This document shows, in pieces, positions 8,801-15,197 of a stretch of DNA of 64,000 nucleotides (position 1 is its first letter; each line of letters opens with the position of its first letter). The notes beneath the pieces were generated by a model. That model was not told the origin of the DNA, did no database searches, and saw only the letters and a list, made by a program, of their open reading frames with translations. Location: NCBI RefSeq assembly GCF_018327705.1, contig NZ_BNEM01000001.1:2170001-2234000 (forward strand), given 5' to 3'. The stretch is from Catellatospora sp. TT07R-123 (lineage in GTDB: Bacteria; Actinomycetota; Actinomycetes; Mycobacteriales; Micromonosporaceae). The translations under genes were made by a program, and so were the position numbers.

Positions 8801-10114
8801 GTTGCCGCCCGCGTTGGGCGCGGTGTAGTCCGGGTTGCACATCGGGTCGGCGAGCTTGCCCTCGTCGTTCGGGATGGTCGAGCTCGACCCGTCCGACTCG
8901 CCCGGCGGCTTGACCCACACGTAGGCGTCCAGGTGCGAGGCGGCGTACCCGGACGGGGCCGCCTGCGGCGGGGCGCCCAGGCCCGCGCCCGCGGTGTTGC
9001 ACCACAGGCCGCGGTGGGTGCGCCGGTCCACCTTCGACTCGCTGACGTACGTGTTCAGCGAGGTGCTGGTGCTGGCCGCGGTGGGCCGGCCGGCGCCGCC
9101 CCAGCCGTTGCGCGAGGTGTCGACGAGCATGCCGATGCCCGTCGGCCAGCCCGCCCCGGTGAACGCCGTGTACAGCGCCGCGGTGAAGTCCGACTCGTCG
9201 AACTGCGGATTCCACTCGTAGTAGGTGCCGCTCTTGATCGGCTGGCCGCCGACGCTGAGCGCCGGGTCGGGCAGGAACGGCTCGGCCGTCGGCGTGTAGT
9301 TGGACACGTTGGTGATGAAGCCGTCCACGCTGGCGAAGCCCGCGGTCGTGCCCTGCGCCACCTGCGTGAACAGCTGCACGGTGCCGGACAGGTTGTTGTC
9401 CCAGCCCAGCCAGCCCGAGTGGGCGATGTCCAGGTACGTGTACACGTTGGAGACGGCATGCAGCTTGTTGAGGGCGTACTGCACCCCCTGGACCTGGAGG
9501 CCGCTGCTCTTGGCCTGCTGGCACTCGGGGTCGCTGGCCACGTTGGTGACCAGGTTGGGCAGGCCGTCCGGCTCGATCACCGCGATGATCCGCACACCGG
9601 CGTACGCCGGCTTGGCGAACTCCGCCGCGATCGCGTCGATGTACTCGGTCTTGTACCGGGCCAGACCCGCCGCGGTCAGCGGCAGCTCCCCGTTGGACGC
9701 CAGCGCGGCACAGTCGCGGCCGGGAAGGTCGTAGACGACGAAGGTGGCCGTGATCGGCCCGCTGCCCTTCTGCGCCACCGCGAGGTTCAGGTGGTCGGCC
9801 AGGCTCTTGCGCCCGGCGTTGGCGGTGCCGCCGCCGATCGCGGCGATCCGGTCCAGCCATACCGCGGTCGGGTACGACTTCACCGTCTGCATCTTCGCCT
9901 TGAGCGTGGCGTCGGCGGTCTGCGCGATGGACCCGTCGATCAGGGTCGCGTAGTCGGGGTTGACGTAGCTGGTGGCCCCCGCGAAGGGGTTGTCCGCGTG
10001 CGGCTCGGCCGCGCCGGCCGCCGAGGCGGCCACCGTGACCAGCGCCGCCGCGGTCGTCAGCGCGAGCGCGGCGGCGCCCAGGCGCCACCCGGCCCGTCTT
10101 GGTTTGCGTTGCAT
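5858..10114 (-). CDS. Secreted bifunctional cellulase GH6-FN3x2-GH5-FN3x2-CBM3
   Basis: A 1418-residue exported enzyme. Residues 1-40 are a signal peptide (MQRKPRRAGWR, then an Ala/Leu core ending near AGA). About 45-465 is a GH6 cellobiohydrolase-type domain with YPTAVWLDRI, VIEPDGLPN near residue 181 and WVKPPGESDG. Two FN3 modules follow, starting near 474 and 570 (both DTQAPS). About 667-1060 is a GH5 endoglucanase domain close in sequence to GH5_1 enzymes such as Acidothermus E1. Its acid/base Glu is in DIKNEPH and its nucleophile in LVGEWGG. Two more FN3 modules start near 1075 and 1171, and a family 3 cellulose-binding module (VQYKNNGGSATDGEIRPG) fills 1269-1418. Chain-end and internal cellulose hydrolysis are thus combined on one polypeptide. 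The ATG is preceded by GGAAGG. Two palindromic operators lie upstream. The FN3 modules are very alike in DNA, so assembly or recombination errors are possible there. Confidence 0.95.
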   Translation of the reverse strand: MQRKPRRAGWRLGAAALALTTAAALVTVAASAAGAAEPHADNPFAGATSYVNPDYATLIDGSIAQTADATLKAKMQTVKSYPTAVWLDRIAAIGGGTANAGRKSLADHLNLAVAQKGSGPITATFVVYDLPGRDCAALASNGELPLTAAGLARYKTEYIDAIAAEFAKPAYAGVRIIAVIEPDGLPNLVTNVASDPECQQAKSSGLQVQGVQYALNKLHAVSNVYTYLDIAHSGWLGWDNNLSGTVQLFTQVAQGTTAGFASVDGFITNVSNYTPTAEPFLPDPALSVGGQPIKSGTYYEWNPQFDESDFTAALYTAFTGAGWPTGIGMLVDTSRNGWGGAGRPTAASTSTSLNTYVSESKVDRRTHRGLWCNTAGAGLGAPPQAAPSGYAASHLDAYVWVKPPGESDGSSSTIPNDEGKLADPMCNPDYTAPNAGGNKTNALPNAPLAGHWFHDQFAMLVANANPAVPTAPVTDTQAPSVPAGLTVTGTTASSVALSWTASTDNVGVAGYDVFRGTTKVNSSPVTGTSFTDTGLTASTAYSYTVRAFDAAGNTSAASSSVTGTTTAGGGDTQAPSAPANLRTGAVSATSVALAWDAATDNVAVTGYDVYRGGTKVNASPVAGTTYTDTGLTASTAYSYTVKARDAVGNVSAASTALSVTTTGTTTGTGKDWLHAVGNKIVDENGNEVWLTGTNWFGFNATEKVFHGLWSGNITQITRAMSQRGINIVRVPISTQLLLEWKNGQAAVPSGVNAFANPELNGKTTLQVFDYWLGLCEQYGIKVMLDVHSAEADNSGHIYPVWWKGSITSEQFYQAWEWVTDRYRNNDTVVAMDIKNEPHGKMSESPRAKWDNSTDQDNFKNACQTAGNRILAINPNVLILCEGIEIFPKNGTNWSSTAEADYYFNWWGGNLRGVADFPVNLGANQDQLVYSPHDYGPLVFNQPWFQKPFDKASLTADVWGPNWLYISTQNKAPLLVGEWGGRLGMDAGQDKWMLALRDLIVEHKISQTFWCLNPNSGDTGGLLLDDWVTWDEAKYAMLKPALWQSGGKFVGLDHQVKLGGTGSTTGINLTDLYGGTTDTQAPSTPTGLTVTGTTSSTVSLSWTASTDNVAVTGYDVFRAGVRVNANPVLGTTYTDSGLTASTAYSYTVKARDAAGNVSAASAAVTGTTTAGGGDTQAPSVPTGLTVIGTTQTSVSLSWSASTDNVAVTGYDVYRGATKVNANPVTGTTYTDSGLTAATTYSYSVRARDAAGNVSSASASVTATTQSTTPPGSLKVQYKNNGGSATDGEIRPGLQVVNTGTGTLNLSTVKVRYYFTRDGSATVNVFCDYAQLGCGNLTTAVVSLPTPVNGADAYLEIGFTGGTLAAGANTGEMQLRMNKSDWSSFNENNDYSYGTATAFADATKVTAYVSGTLSWGVIPS

Positions 10115-10147
10115 CGTCGGCCTTCCGAAGGAGCGGGAATGACATTC

Positions 10148-10161
10148 TGGGAGCGCTCCCA
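10148..10161. promoter_or_regulatory. CebR-type operator, proximal
   Basis: TGGGAGCGCTCCCA, a perfect 14-base palindrome 34 bases before the cellulase ATG. It is identical to the operator described for CebR, the cellobiose-responsive LacI-family repressor of streptomycetes. It sits in the leader of the cellulase transcript. No CebR gene is in the window. Confidence 0.85.
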
Positions 10162-10280
10162 ATTTGCCCACGAGTCTGCCCTCCTCGTGCACCGGATAAG
10201 GTGCGGACAACACTGCGGGCACAGTCCACATCGGGCGATCCGGACTGACCCGAGCGGCATGGCCAGCAGGCCATACTCCT

Positions 10281-10294
10281 CGGGAGCGCTCCCG
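10281..10294. promoter_or_regulatory. CebR-type operator, distal
   Basis: CGGGAGCGCTCCCG, a perfect palindrome with the same GGGAGCGCTCCC core as the proximal site 120 bases away. It starts 8 bases downstream of the predicted -10 box, so it should cover the transcription start. Two sites 133 bases apart (start to start) could allow looping by a tetramer; that is inference. Confidence 0.75.
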
Positions 10295-10302
10295 TGGCGT
10301 TG

Positions 10303-10332
10303 ACCCTAGAAGCGGATTTCACCCGCTGGCAA
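10303..10332 (-). promoter_or_regulatory. Predicted cellulase promoter
   Basis: Read on the minus strand: TTGCCA (10332-10327), an 18-base spacer, TAGGGT (10308-10303). Both boxes fit a housekeeping sigma factor moderately. The start point would fall in the distal operator, leaving a leader of roughly 180 bases before the cellulase ATG. Confidence 0.5.
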
Positions 10333-10493
10333 CGAAGCGGGAATCGTTGGCACGAATGTCCCCGCATACCCGGGACAATCGCATCCGGATGTCCCGGCGG
10401 CACCGGGATTGTGGTCGGCCGTGTGACGGTCCGGTGCCCGTCCCGTCACGCAACGGCTGGCACCGCCGGGCGTCCCGCCGCTACCGTGTGCGC

Positions 10494-11138
10494 ATGGACG
10501 ATGGCATCACCGTGCTGGTCGCCGACGACAACAGCGTCGTGCGGGCCGTGCTGCGGGAGATGCTGCACGAGCACGGCCAGATCGGCGTCGTCGGCGAGGC
10601 CGGGGACGGGCTGCGTGCCCTGGAGCTCGCCACCACGCTGCGGCCCACGGTGACCCTGCTCGACCACCGGATGCCGCAGCGCGACGGGCTGTCCGTGGTC
10701 GCCTCGATCAGCGTGCACAGCCGGGTGCTGATGCTCACCCGCACCGTCGACGAGGACGTCGTGCTCGCCGCGGTGCGGGCCGGCGCGGCGGGATACCTGG
10801 TGCACGGTCAGTTCTCCCCGGCCGAGCTGCGCCAGGCCATCCACGCGGTGGCCGGGGGCGAGTCGCACCTGTCCCCCACCGCCGCCCGGGTGCTGATCGC
10901 CAGCGTCCGCCGGGCCGCGCACGAGCAGCCGCGCACCGACCGGCACGGGCTGTCACGCCGCGAGCGCGAGGTCATGGACCTGATCGCGGGCGGACTGTCC
11001 AACACCGCCATCGCGGCCCGCCTGGTCCTGACCACCAAGACCGTGGAGAACCACGTCAACCGGATCTTCGCCAAGCTGGGCGCGCACACCCGCGACGAGG
11101 CCGTCACCACCTGGCGCACCCCCAACCGCCCCCGCTGA
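10494..11138 (+). CDS. LuxR/NarL-type response regulator
   Basis: A 214-residue regulator. The receiver spans about 1-125, with the acidic pair D11-D12, phosphoacceptor D57 (LLDHRMPQRDG) and T82. The usual conserved Lys near the end of the receiver is His104 (YLVHGQF). A C-terminal LuxR helix-turn-helix follows (LSRREREVMDLIAGGLSNTAIAA, split here as LSRREREVMDL and SNTAIAARL). It is chosen to start at the ATG at 10494 because the receiver begins five residues later. It lies between the cellulase and the CBM2 histidine kinase and shares an unusual GQF motif with the next regulator. The two are probably a dedicated pair. Its promoter would have to lie near the divergent cellulase control region. 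Confidence 0.88.
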   Translation: MDDGITVLVADDNSVVRAVLREMLHEHGQIGVVGEAGDGLRALELATTLRPTVTLLDHRMPQRDGLSVVASISVHSRVLMLTRTVDEDVVLAAVRAGAAGYLVHGQFSPAELRQAIHAVAGGESHLSPTAARVLIASVRRAAHEQPRTDRHGLSRREREVMDLIAGGLSNTAIAARLVLTTKTVENHVNRIFAKLGAHTRDEAVTTWRTPNRPR

Positions 11139-11451
11139 CGCCCCATCCACCCCGCACCTGAGTTTCGGGCGGGCGCACCCAGTGGCGTTGGGTGTGCCGG
11201 GTGGGGGTGAGCTGCGGTGCTGGGAGGGCGGGAGGTGGCGGGCACCCAGGCCGGGGCGGGCGGCACCGTCGCGGGGGCGGGGTGGGGCGTGGTCTGCTCC
11301 GGGCGTCGAAACACGGCGAGCCGGGCCCCACTGGGGCAGCACGGCACCGACCCGCCGGTTCCGCCAGCGCGCCGCACCCGGCCGCCCCGTTCGTGGGTAT
11401 CCGTGACCGAACTGGGCCGGCGCGGCCGTACCGACACGATGAGGTGATGGG
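11139..11451. other. Intergenic region between the two LuxR regulators
   Basis: A 313-base, G-rich plus strand stretch. Apart from the hairpin at 11172-11198 I see no conserved gene, repeat or clear promoter. GAGGTGATGGG just before 11452 could serve as ribosome binding site of the second regulator. Confidence 0.5.
11172..11198 (+). terminator. Possible terminator of the first LuxR regulator
   Basis: GGCGCACCCA and TGGGTGTGCC form a 10-base-pair stem with one G-U pair and a 7-base loop, 34 bases after the stop codon of the upstream regulator. Confidence 0.5.
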
Positions 11452-12141
11452 GTGTCCGGGTGGGAGGGGCGCGCGCCGCGCCCGGCTGTCCTCGCGCAGC
11501 CGGGCGCGCCCACGACGCCGCGCATGCTGGTGATCGGGGTCCGGTCGCAGGAGTACGCCGCCCTGGCCGCGCCCGCCGCGACCGTCGTCGGCTGCCACGA
11601 CCGCCCCGACCCGGACGCCCCGCAGCCGCCGGACGCCGACCTCGTGCTGCTGGACAGCGACGAGCCGCTGCGGGACCTGGCCGCGCTGGCCGGGCTGGTG
11701 GGCCGGGTGCCCTGCCTGCTCATCTCCCGTACGCCCGACGTCGACGCGGTCGCCTGCCTGCGCGCCGGGGCGTGCAGCGTGCTGATCGAGGGCCAGTTCA
11801 CGCGCTGGGAGCTGCTCGACGCGGTGCATGCCAGCGCGCACGGGCAGAGCCGCCTGTCCCCGGGTGCGGTGGCGGTGGTGGTGGCCCACCTGCGGCAGCG
11901 CTCCGGTCCGGCACTCGATCCGGGGCGGCCGGACCTGACCCGGCGCGAGCGCGAGATCATGCAGCTGCTGGCGGCCGGGGAGTCCAACACCCAGATCGCC
12001 GCCCGGCTGGGGCTGGCCGAGAAGACGGTCCGCAACCAGGTCAGCCGGGTCTACCACAAGCTCGGCGTACGCAACCGGGCCCAGGCCACGGTGTCCTGGC
12101 TGGAGGGACGGCAGGTCAGGCCGCGCACCGCGTCCCGTTGA
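11452..12141 (+). CDS. LuxR-type regulator with degenerate receiver
   Basis: A 229-residue protein. Residues about 25-140 follow a receiver fold, but the acidic pair is absent (MLVIGVRSQEY) and the conserved Lys is replaced by Glu (VLIEGQF). Asp68 (LLDSDE) remains at the phosphoacceptor position. The C-terminal helix-turn-helix is intact (LTRREREIMQLLAAGE, then SNTQIAARLGLAEKTV). Such pseudo-receivers usually do not accept phosphate in the normal way and may dimerise or respond to another signal. The start is the GTG at 11452, with GAGGTG upstream; an ATG at 11524 is also possible. The gene runs tail to tail into the CBM2 histidine kinase, overlapping it by 26 bases. Confidence 0.8.
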   Translation: MSGWEGRAPRPAVLAQPGAPTTPRMLVIGVRSQEYAALAAPAATVVGCHDRPDPDAPQPPDADLVLLDSDEPLRDLAALAGLVGRVPCLLISRTPDVDAVACLRAGACSVLIEGQFTRWELLDAVHASAHGQSRLSPGAVAVVVAHLRQRSGPALDPGRPDLTRREREIMQLLAAGESNTQIAARLGLAEKTVRNQVSRVYHKLGVRNRAQATVSWLEGRQVRPRTASR

Positions 12142-13891
12142 GGGTGAACGCGGGCGGCACCGGGTTGGACGTCGACCAGGTGCCCTGGACGCCGAACACG
12201 ACCGCCTCCCCCGGGGCCAGCACCGGGTGGTTGCCGCCGTCGTTGGCGGTGACCCGCTGCCCGCTCTGGCTCACCGTCGCCGACCAGCCGCTGGTGAGCT
12301 GCTGCCCCGCGGTGAACTCGAACGCGACGGTCCAGCCGTCGAAGGTGGTGGTGCCGGTGTTGGTGACGGTGACGTCGGCGATGAACCCGGGGTTCCACTC
12401 GTTGCGCTTGCTGTAGCGCACCCGGCACGCGGCGGTGGCGGGCGGCTTGCCGGTGGCGGTCGGGCCGGTTCCCGCGCTGGCGCTGGGCCGTGGCACCGGG
12501 CCGCCGCCCGGCCGGGTCGACGCGCTGCTCACCGGGGTCGCCGCGGTGGGCGACGCGGACGGCGGCGGCGGGGACGAGCTGGGCGCGGCGCTCGGCGACG
12601 GGCTCGGCAGGGCGCCGGGCGGGGCGGGCGCCTCGCGCTCGGCCAGGGCCGCGGTGAGGGCGGCCGCGAGCAGGGCGCCCGCGGCGAGCGCGGCGACGCG
12701 TACCGGGCGGGAGACGGCGGGCACGACCGGCGGCAGCTGCGGCGGCTGGGCGGGCATCCGGGCGGTGACCAGGGTGCCCTCGCCCGGGGCCGCCGTCACG
12801 TCGAGGCGCCCGCCGCCGCCCTCGGCGCGCTCGGCCATGCCGACCAGGCCGTACCGGCCGGCCGCCGGGTCGGTGAACCCGGTGCCGTCGTCGGCCACCG
12901 CCAGCAGCACGTCGGTGCCGTCGCGGCGCAGCCGCACCGTCGCCCGGGTCGCGGCCGCGTGCTGGGCGACGTTGCGCAGCGCCTCGCGCAGGATCCAGCA
13001 CAGGTCGACGCCGGTCTGCGGGTCGGCGTCGACCGGCGCCAGGTCCAGGGTGAGCGCGAGGCCGGTCTCCTGCGACCACTGCCCGGCGATGGCCCGCACC
13101 ACTTCGGGCAGCGGCGCGTCGGCGGGGTGGGCGCGCAGGCCCTCGATGATGGCGCGGGCGTCGCGGGCGGCGTCCAGGGTGCCGTCGCGCAGCACCTGGG
13201 CCAGCCGGGTGGCCCGGTCGGGTTCGGCCAGGGTCTGCGGCAGGGCGGCCGCGCCCAGCGCGATCGCGTCGAGGGTCTTGCTGAGCGAGTCGTGCATCTC
13301 GCGGGCGACCCGGGCCCGCTCGGCGGCGACCGCCTCGGCCCGCGCGGCGAGCCGGTCGCGGGCGACCCGGGCCAGGGTGCCGCGCCACAGCAGCACCGCT
13401 GCGGCGGTCGCGGCCGCCGCGACGGGCATCCCGACCAGCACGACCGGGTCGGGGCCGGCGAGCAGGGTGACGGCGGTGCCGGCCAGGGCCAGGGCGAGGC
13501 CGCGCAGGGCGTACGCGGCACCGCACAGCGCCGCCGTGCCCACCGCCGCGGCTGCCGCGGCCGTGCCGCCGCCCGACACGACCCCCGTCACCGCCACGGC
13601 CAGGTCGGCGACGATCAGCACCAGGGCCGGCACGGCGTACGGCGGGCGCCCCGAGCGGGTGACATCGGACCGCTCGCGGGTGGACCGGTCGCGGCGGGGC
13701 GCGGAGTTCGCGGTGCCGCGCAGGCAGAGGACGGCGGCGAGGGCGAGCAGGGTGCCGCCGGTGGACCAGGCGAGGCGGTCGGCGGGCCATACCAGCAGGT
13801 GGCCCGTGGTCAGCGCGGCCGCGCGCGCCGCGACCACGGTGACGGCCAGCCAGGACGCGGGCTCGCCGCGACCCGTCCAGCGGCGTGCCAT
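12116..13891 (-). CDS. Histidine kinase with extracellular CBM2 cellulose-binding module
   Basis: A 591-residue protein with an architecture I do not know from any described kinase. Residues 10-170 hold about six membrane helices. The HisKA_3 helix carries the phospho-His in ARVAREMHDSLSK (H200). The ATPase has its N box at LREALRNVAQHA (N307) and G box DDGTGF, then GRYGLVGM. Residues 397-417 form one more hydrophobic helix preceded by basic residues, then a Pro/Ser/Thr linker of about 70 residues. Residues 489-591 are a family 2 carbohydrate-binding module with bounding cysteines C489 and C589. It has surface Trp W499 (KRNEWNPGF) and W536 (SGWSATVSQSG); the third Trp of classical CBM2a is Asn/His (DGGNHPVL). 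Topology puts the kinase inside and the CBM outside. Cognate regulator candidates are the two LuxR genes beside it. Confidence 0.92.
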   Translation of the reverse strand: MARRWTGRGEPASWLAVTVVAARAAALTTGHLLVWPADRLAWSTGGTLLALAAVLCLRGTANSAPRRDRSTRERSDVTRSGRPPYAVPALVLIVADLAVAVTGVVSGGGTAAAAAAVGTAALCGAAYALRGLALALAGTAVTLLAGPDPVVLVGMPVAAAATAAAVLLWRGTLARVARDRLAARAEAVAAERARVAREMHDSLSKTLDAIALGAAALPQTLAEPDRATRLAQVLRDGTLDAARDARAIIEGLRAHPADAPLPEVVRAIAGQWSQETGLALTLDLAPVDADPQTGVDLCWILREALRNVAQHAAATRATVRLRRDGTDVLLAVADDGTGFTDPAAGRYGLVGMAERAEGGGGRLDVTAAPGEGTLVTARMPAQPPQLPPVVPAVSRPVRVAALAAGALLAAALTAALAEREAPAPPGALPSPSPSAAPSSSPPPPSASPTAATPVSSASTRPGGGPVPRPSASAGTGPTATGKPPATAACRVRYSKRNEWNPGFIADVTVTNTGTTTFDGWTVAFEFTAGQQLTSGWSATVSQSGQRVTANDGGNHPVLAPGEAVVFGVQGTWSTSNPVPPAFTLNGTRCAA

Positions 13892-13978
13892 GACCCCTCC
13901 CCCAGCCGTCCTGTCGGCTCGTGGAGTGTAGACGGACGCGGCGGGCGGACGGTGCCCGAGCGTGCCAGAATGCCCGCC

Positions 13979-14350
13979 ATGACAACGGAGTCACCGAAGG
14001 TCGTCTCGATCGCCTGGGGCATCGTCGAAGTCGAGGGCGCGGGACGTTTCCGCGACGTGATGCTGTATCCGGGCGGCGCGAAGGAGTGGGACTGGGGCGC
14101 CACCGGCACCCACCACTTCCCGGGGGTGCAGCCCGCCGACGTGGCGGACCTCGTCGCCGCCGGGGCCACCGTGATCGTGCTGTCCCGGGGCATGGACCTG
14201 CGCCTGCACGTGATGTCCGAGACCGGGCAGGCGCTGCGCGAGCAGGGTGTGACGGTCCACATCGTGCAGACCGAGGAGGCCGTGCGCCTCTACAACGACC
14301 TCGCCGCCGAGGGCACCGCGGTCGGCGCCCTCATCCACTCCACCTGCTGA
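13979..14350 (+). CDS. Mth938-like domain protein
   Basis: A 123-residue protein that matches the Mth938/AAMDC-like fold: a strand-rich first half (VSIAWGIVEVEGAGRFRDVM, then YPGGAKEWDW) and a second half with IVLSRGMDLRLHV and VHIVQTEEAVRLYNDL. Members are found in all domains; the human AAMDC protein has been tied to signalling and metabolism, but the molecular role in bacteria is unknown. The ATG at 13979 is taken; another lies three codons upstream. It is divergent from the CBM2 kinase, with 87 bases between the starts. A terminator follows. Confidence 0.7.
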   Translation: MTTESPKVVSIAWGIVEVEGAGRFRDVMLYPGGAKEWDWGATGTHHFPGVQPADVADLVAAGATVIVLSRGMDLRLHVMSETGQALREQGVTVHIVQTEEAVRLYNDLAAEGTAVGALIHSTC

Positions 14351-14364
14351 CCGGAAGAACGGCG

Positions 14365-14398
14365 CAGGCCCGGCGGCCGAGGGCGGCTGCCGGGCCTG
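14365..14398. terminator. Bidirectional terminator
   Basis: CAGGCCCGGC pairs with GCCGGGCCTG (14389-14398) across a 14-base loop. It sits between two convergent genes, the Mth938-like gene and the cold-shock gene. Confidence 0.65.
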
Positions 14399-14411
14399 AT
14401 GCCGGAAAGGG

Positions 14412-14615
14412 TCAGACCGCGCGGATGTTCGCGGCCTGCGGGCCCTTCTGACCCTGGGTGATCTCGAACTCGACCCGCTGGTTCTCCTCGAGGGCGCGGT
14501 AGCCGGTGGCCTGGATGGCCGAGAAGTGGGCGAACACGTCCGCGCCACCACCGTCAGGGGTGATGAACCCGAAGCCCTTTTCCGCGTTGAACCATTTCAC
14601 GGTGCCGACAGCCAT
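14412..14615 (-). CDS. Cold-shock protein, CspA family
   Basis: A 67-residue single cold-shock domain. Both RNA-binding motifs are present: RNP1 as KGFGFITP and RNP2 as VFAHFSAI. It starts [13 protein letters not shown], as usual for the family, and its length is standard. The ATG has a strong AAGGAG seven bases upstream. The protein binds single-stranded nucleic acid and acts as an RNA chaperone in relatives. A leader region of about 300 bases precedes it, in keeping with leader-based control of csp genes elsewhere. Confidence 0.95.
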   Translation of the reverse strand: MAVGTVKWFNAEKGFGFITPDGGGADVFAHFSAIQATGYRALEENQRVEFEITQGQKGPQAANIRAV

Positions 14616-14933
14616 GTCTGATACTCCTTGTTGAGGCTGCTTGTTTCGCCATCGCCCTGCCCGCAGCACAGACGGCGCCCGGTCGGTTTCCCGCGGGCGC
14701 TCGGTCGGGTATACGGGAGGTGATGGCTATAACGGGGCGAATGTAACACGGATCGCCAACCCCGTGGGGCAAGAGTGCCACGTGTCGGTGATCCTGGCAC
14801 CACCGAGTGACACAACGCACCGCGACACGAAGCCCGCTCTCGGTCACCAACTGGACGCATCATCCACTGCGGACGTAGCGTTTTCGCTGGCCCGGTGCGT
14901 ACCGTCCGGCCGGGCATGGCGAATGGAGTGATC
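14616..14933. other. Region between divergent csp and HhH genes
   Basis: 318 bases that must hold the promoters and leaders of both divergent genes. An AT-richer patch (GGCTATAACGG near 14725) could include a promoter for the cold-shock gene, but I cannot place boxes with confidence. No small gene is supported here. Confidence 0.4.
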
Positions 14934-15140
14934 ATGCTGGGACTTGAGACGAAGCTGATGAAGGCGTGGGAGGGCAAGAGCGCCCGGGACATCGCCGACG
15001 CGCCGGTGACCGCCATCCAGGGCATCTCCGAGGGCGACGCCGAGAAGCTGTTCCAGGCTTTCGGCATCAAGACCGTGCGCGACCTGGGCACCAACAAGTT
15101 CTTCCGCTGGGCGCAGTCGATCGCCACGCTGGCCGACTGA
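14934..15140 (+). CDS. Small helix-hairpin-helix protein
   Basis: A 68-residue protein. The centre (TAIQGISEGDAEKLFQAFGI) has the shape of a helix-hairpin-helix, a small motif that binds DNA or RNA backbone or packs against other proteins. It is followed by KTVRDLGTNKFFRWAQ. The start at 14934 is supported by GGAG seven bases upstream; an in-frame ATG at 14916 lacks that. No partner gene is recognisable and the function is unknown. A perfect 14-base-pair terminator follows directly. Confidence 0.75.
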   Translation: MLGLETKLMKAWEGKSARDIADAPVTAIQGISEGDAEKLFQAFGIKTVRDLGTNKFFRWAQSIATLAD

Positions 15141-15152
15141 ACCCGGCGCCGG

Positions 15153-15192
15153 ACGAGGACGGCCCGCCGGTATGCCGACGGGCCGTCCTCGT
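15153..15192. terminator. Bidirectional terminator
   Basis: A perfect 14-base-pair stem (ACGAGGACGGCCCG with its complement at 15179-15192) around a 12-base loop, between the convergent HhH gene and amino-acid permease. Confidence 0.8.
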
Positions 15193-15197
15193 ACAGG

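Noticed and set aside
5768..10303. A 1511-codon open frame on the plus strand across the cellulase
   Set aside because: It mirrors the cellulase frame; its Arg/Gly/Val-rich low-complexity composition shows no domain.
12116..12141. Overlap of the second LuxR gene and CBM2 kinase as a sign of a frameshift
   Set aside because: Both reading frames end in good family sequence (LuxR helix-turn-helix and full CBM2 with its terminal Cys). A 26-base convergent overlap is common in this genome; two more cases are at 26161 and 39434.
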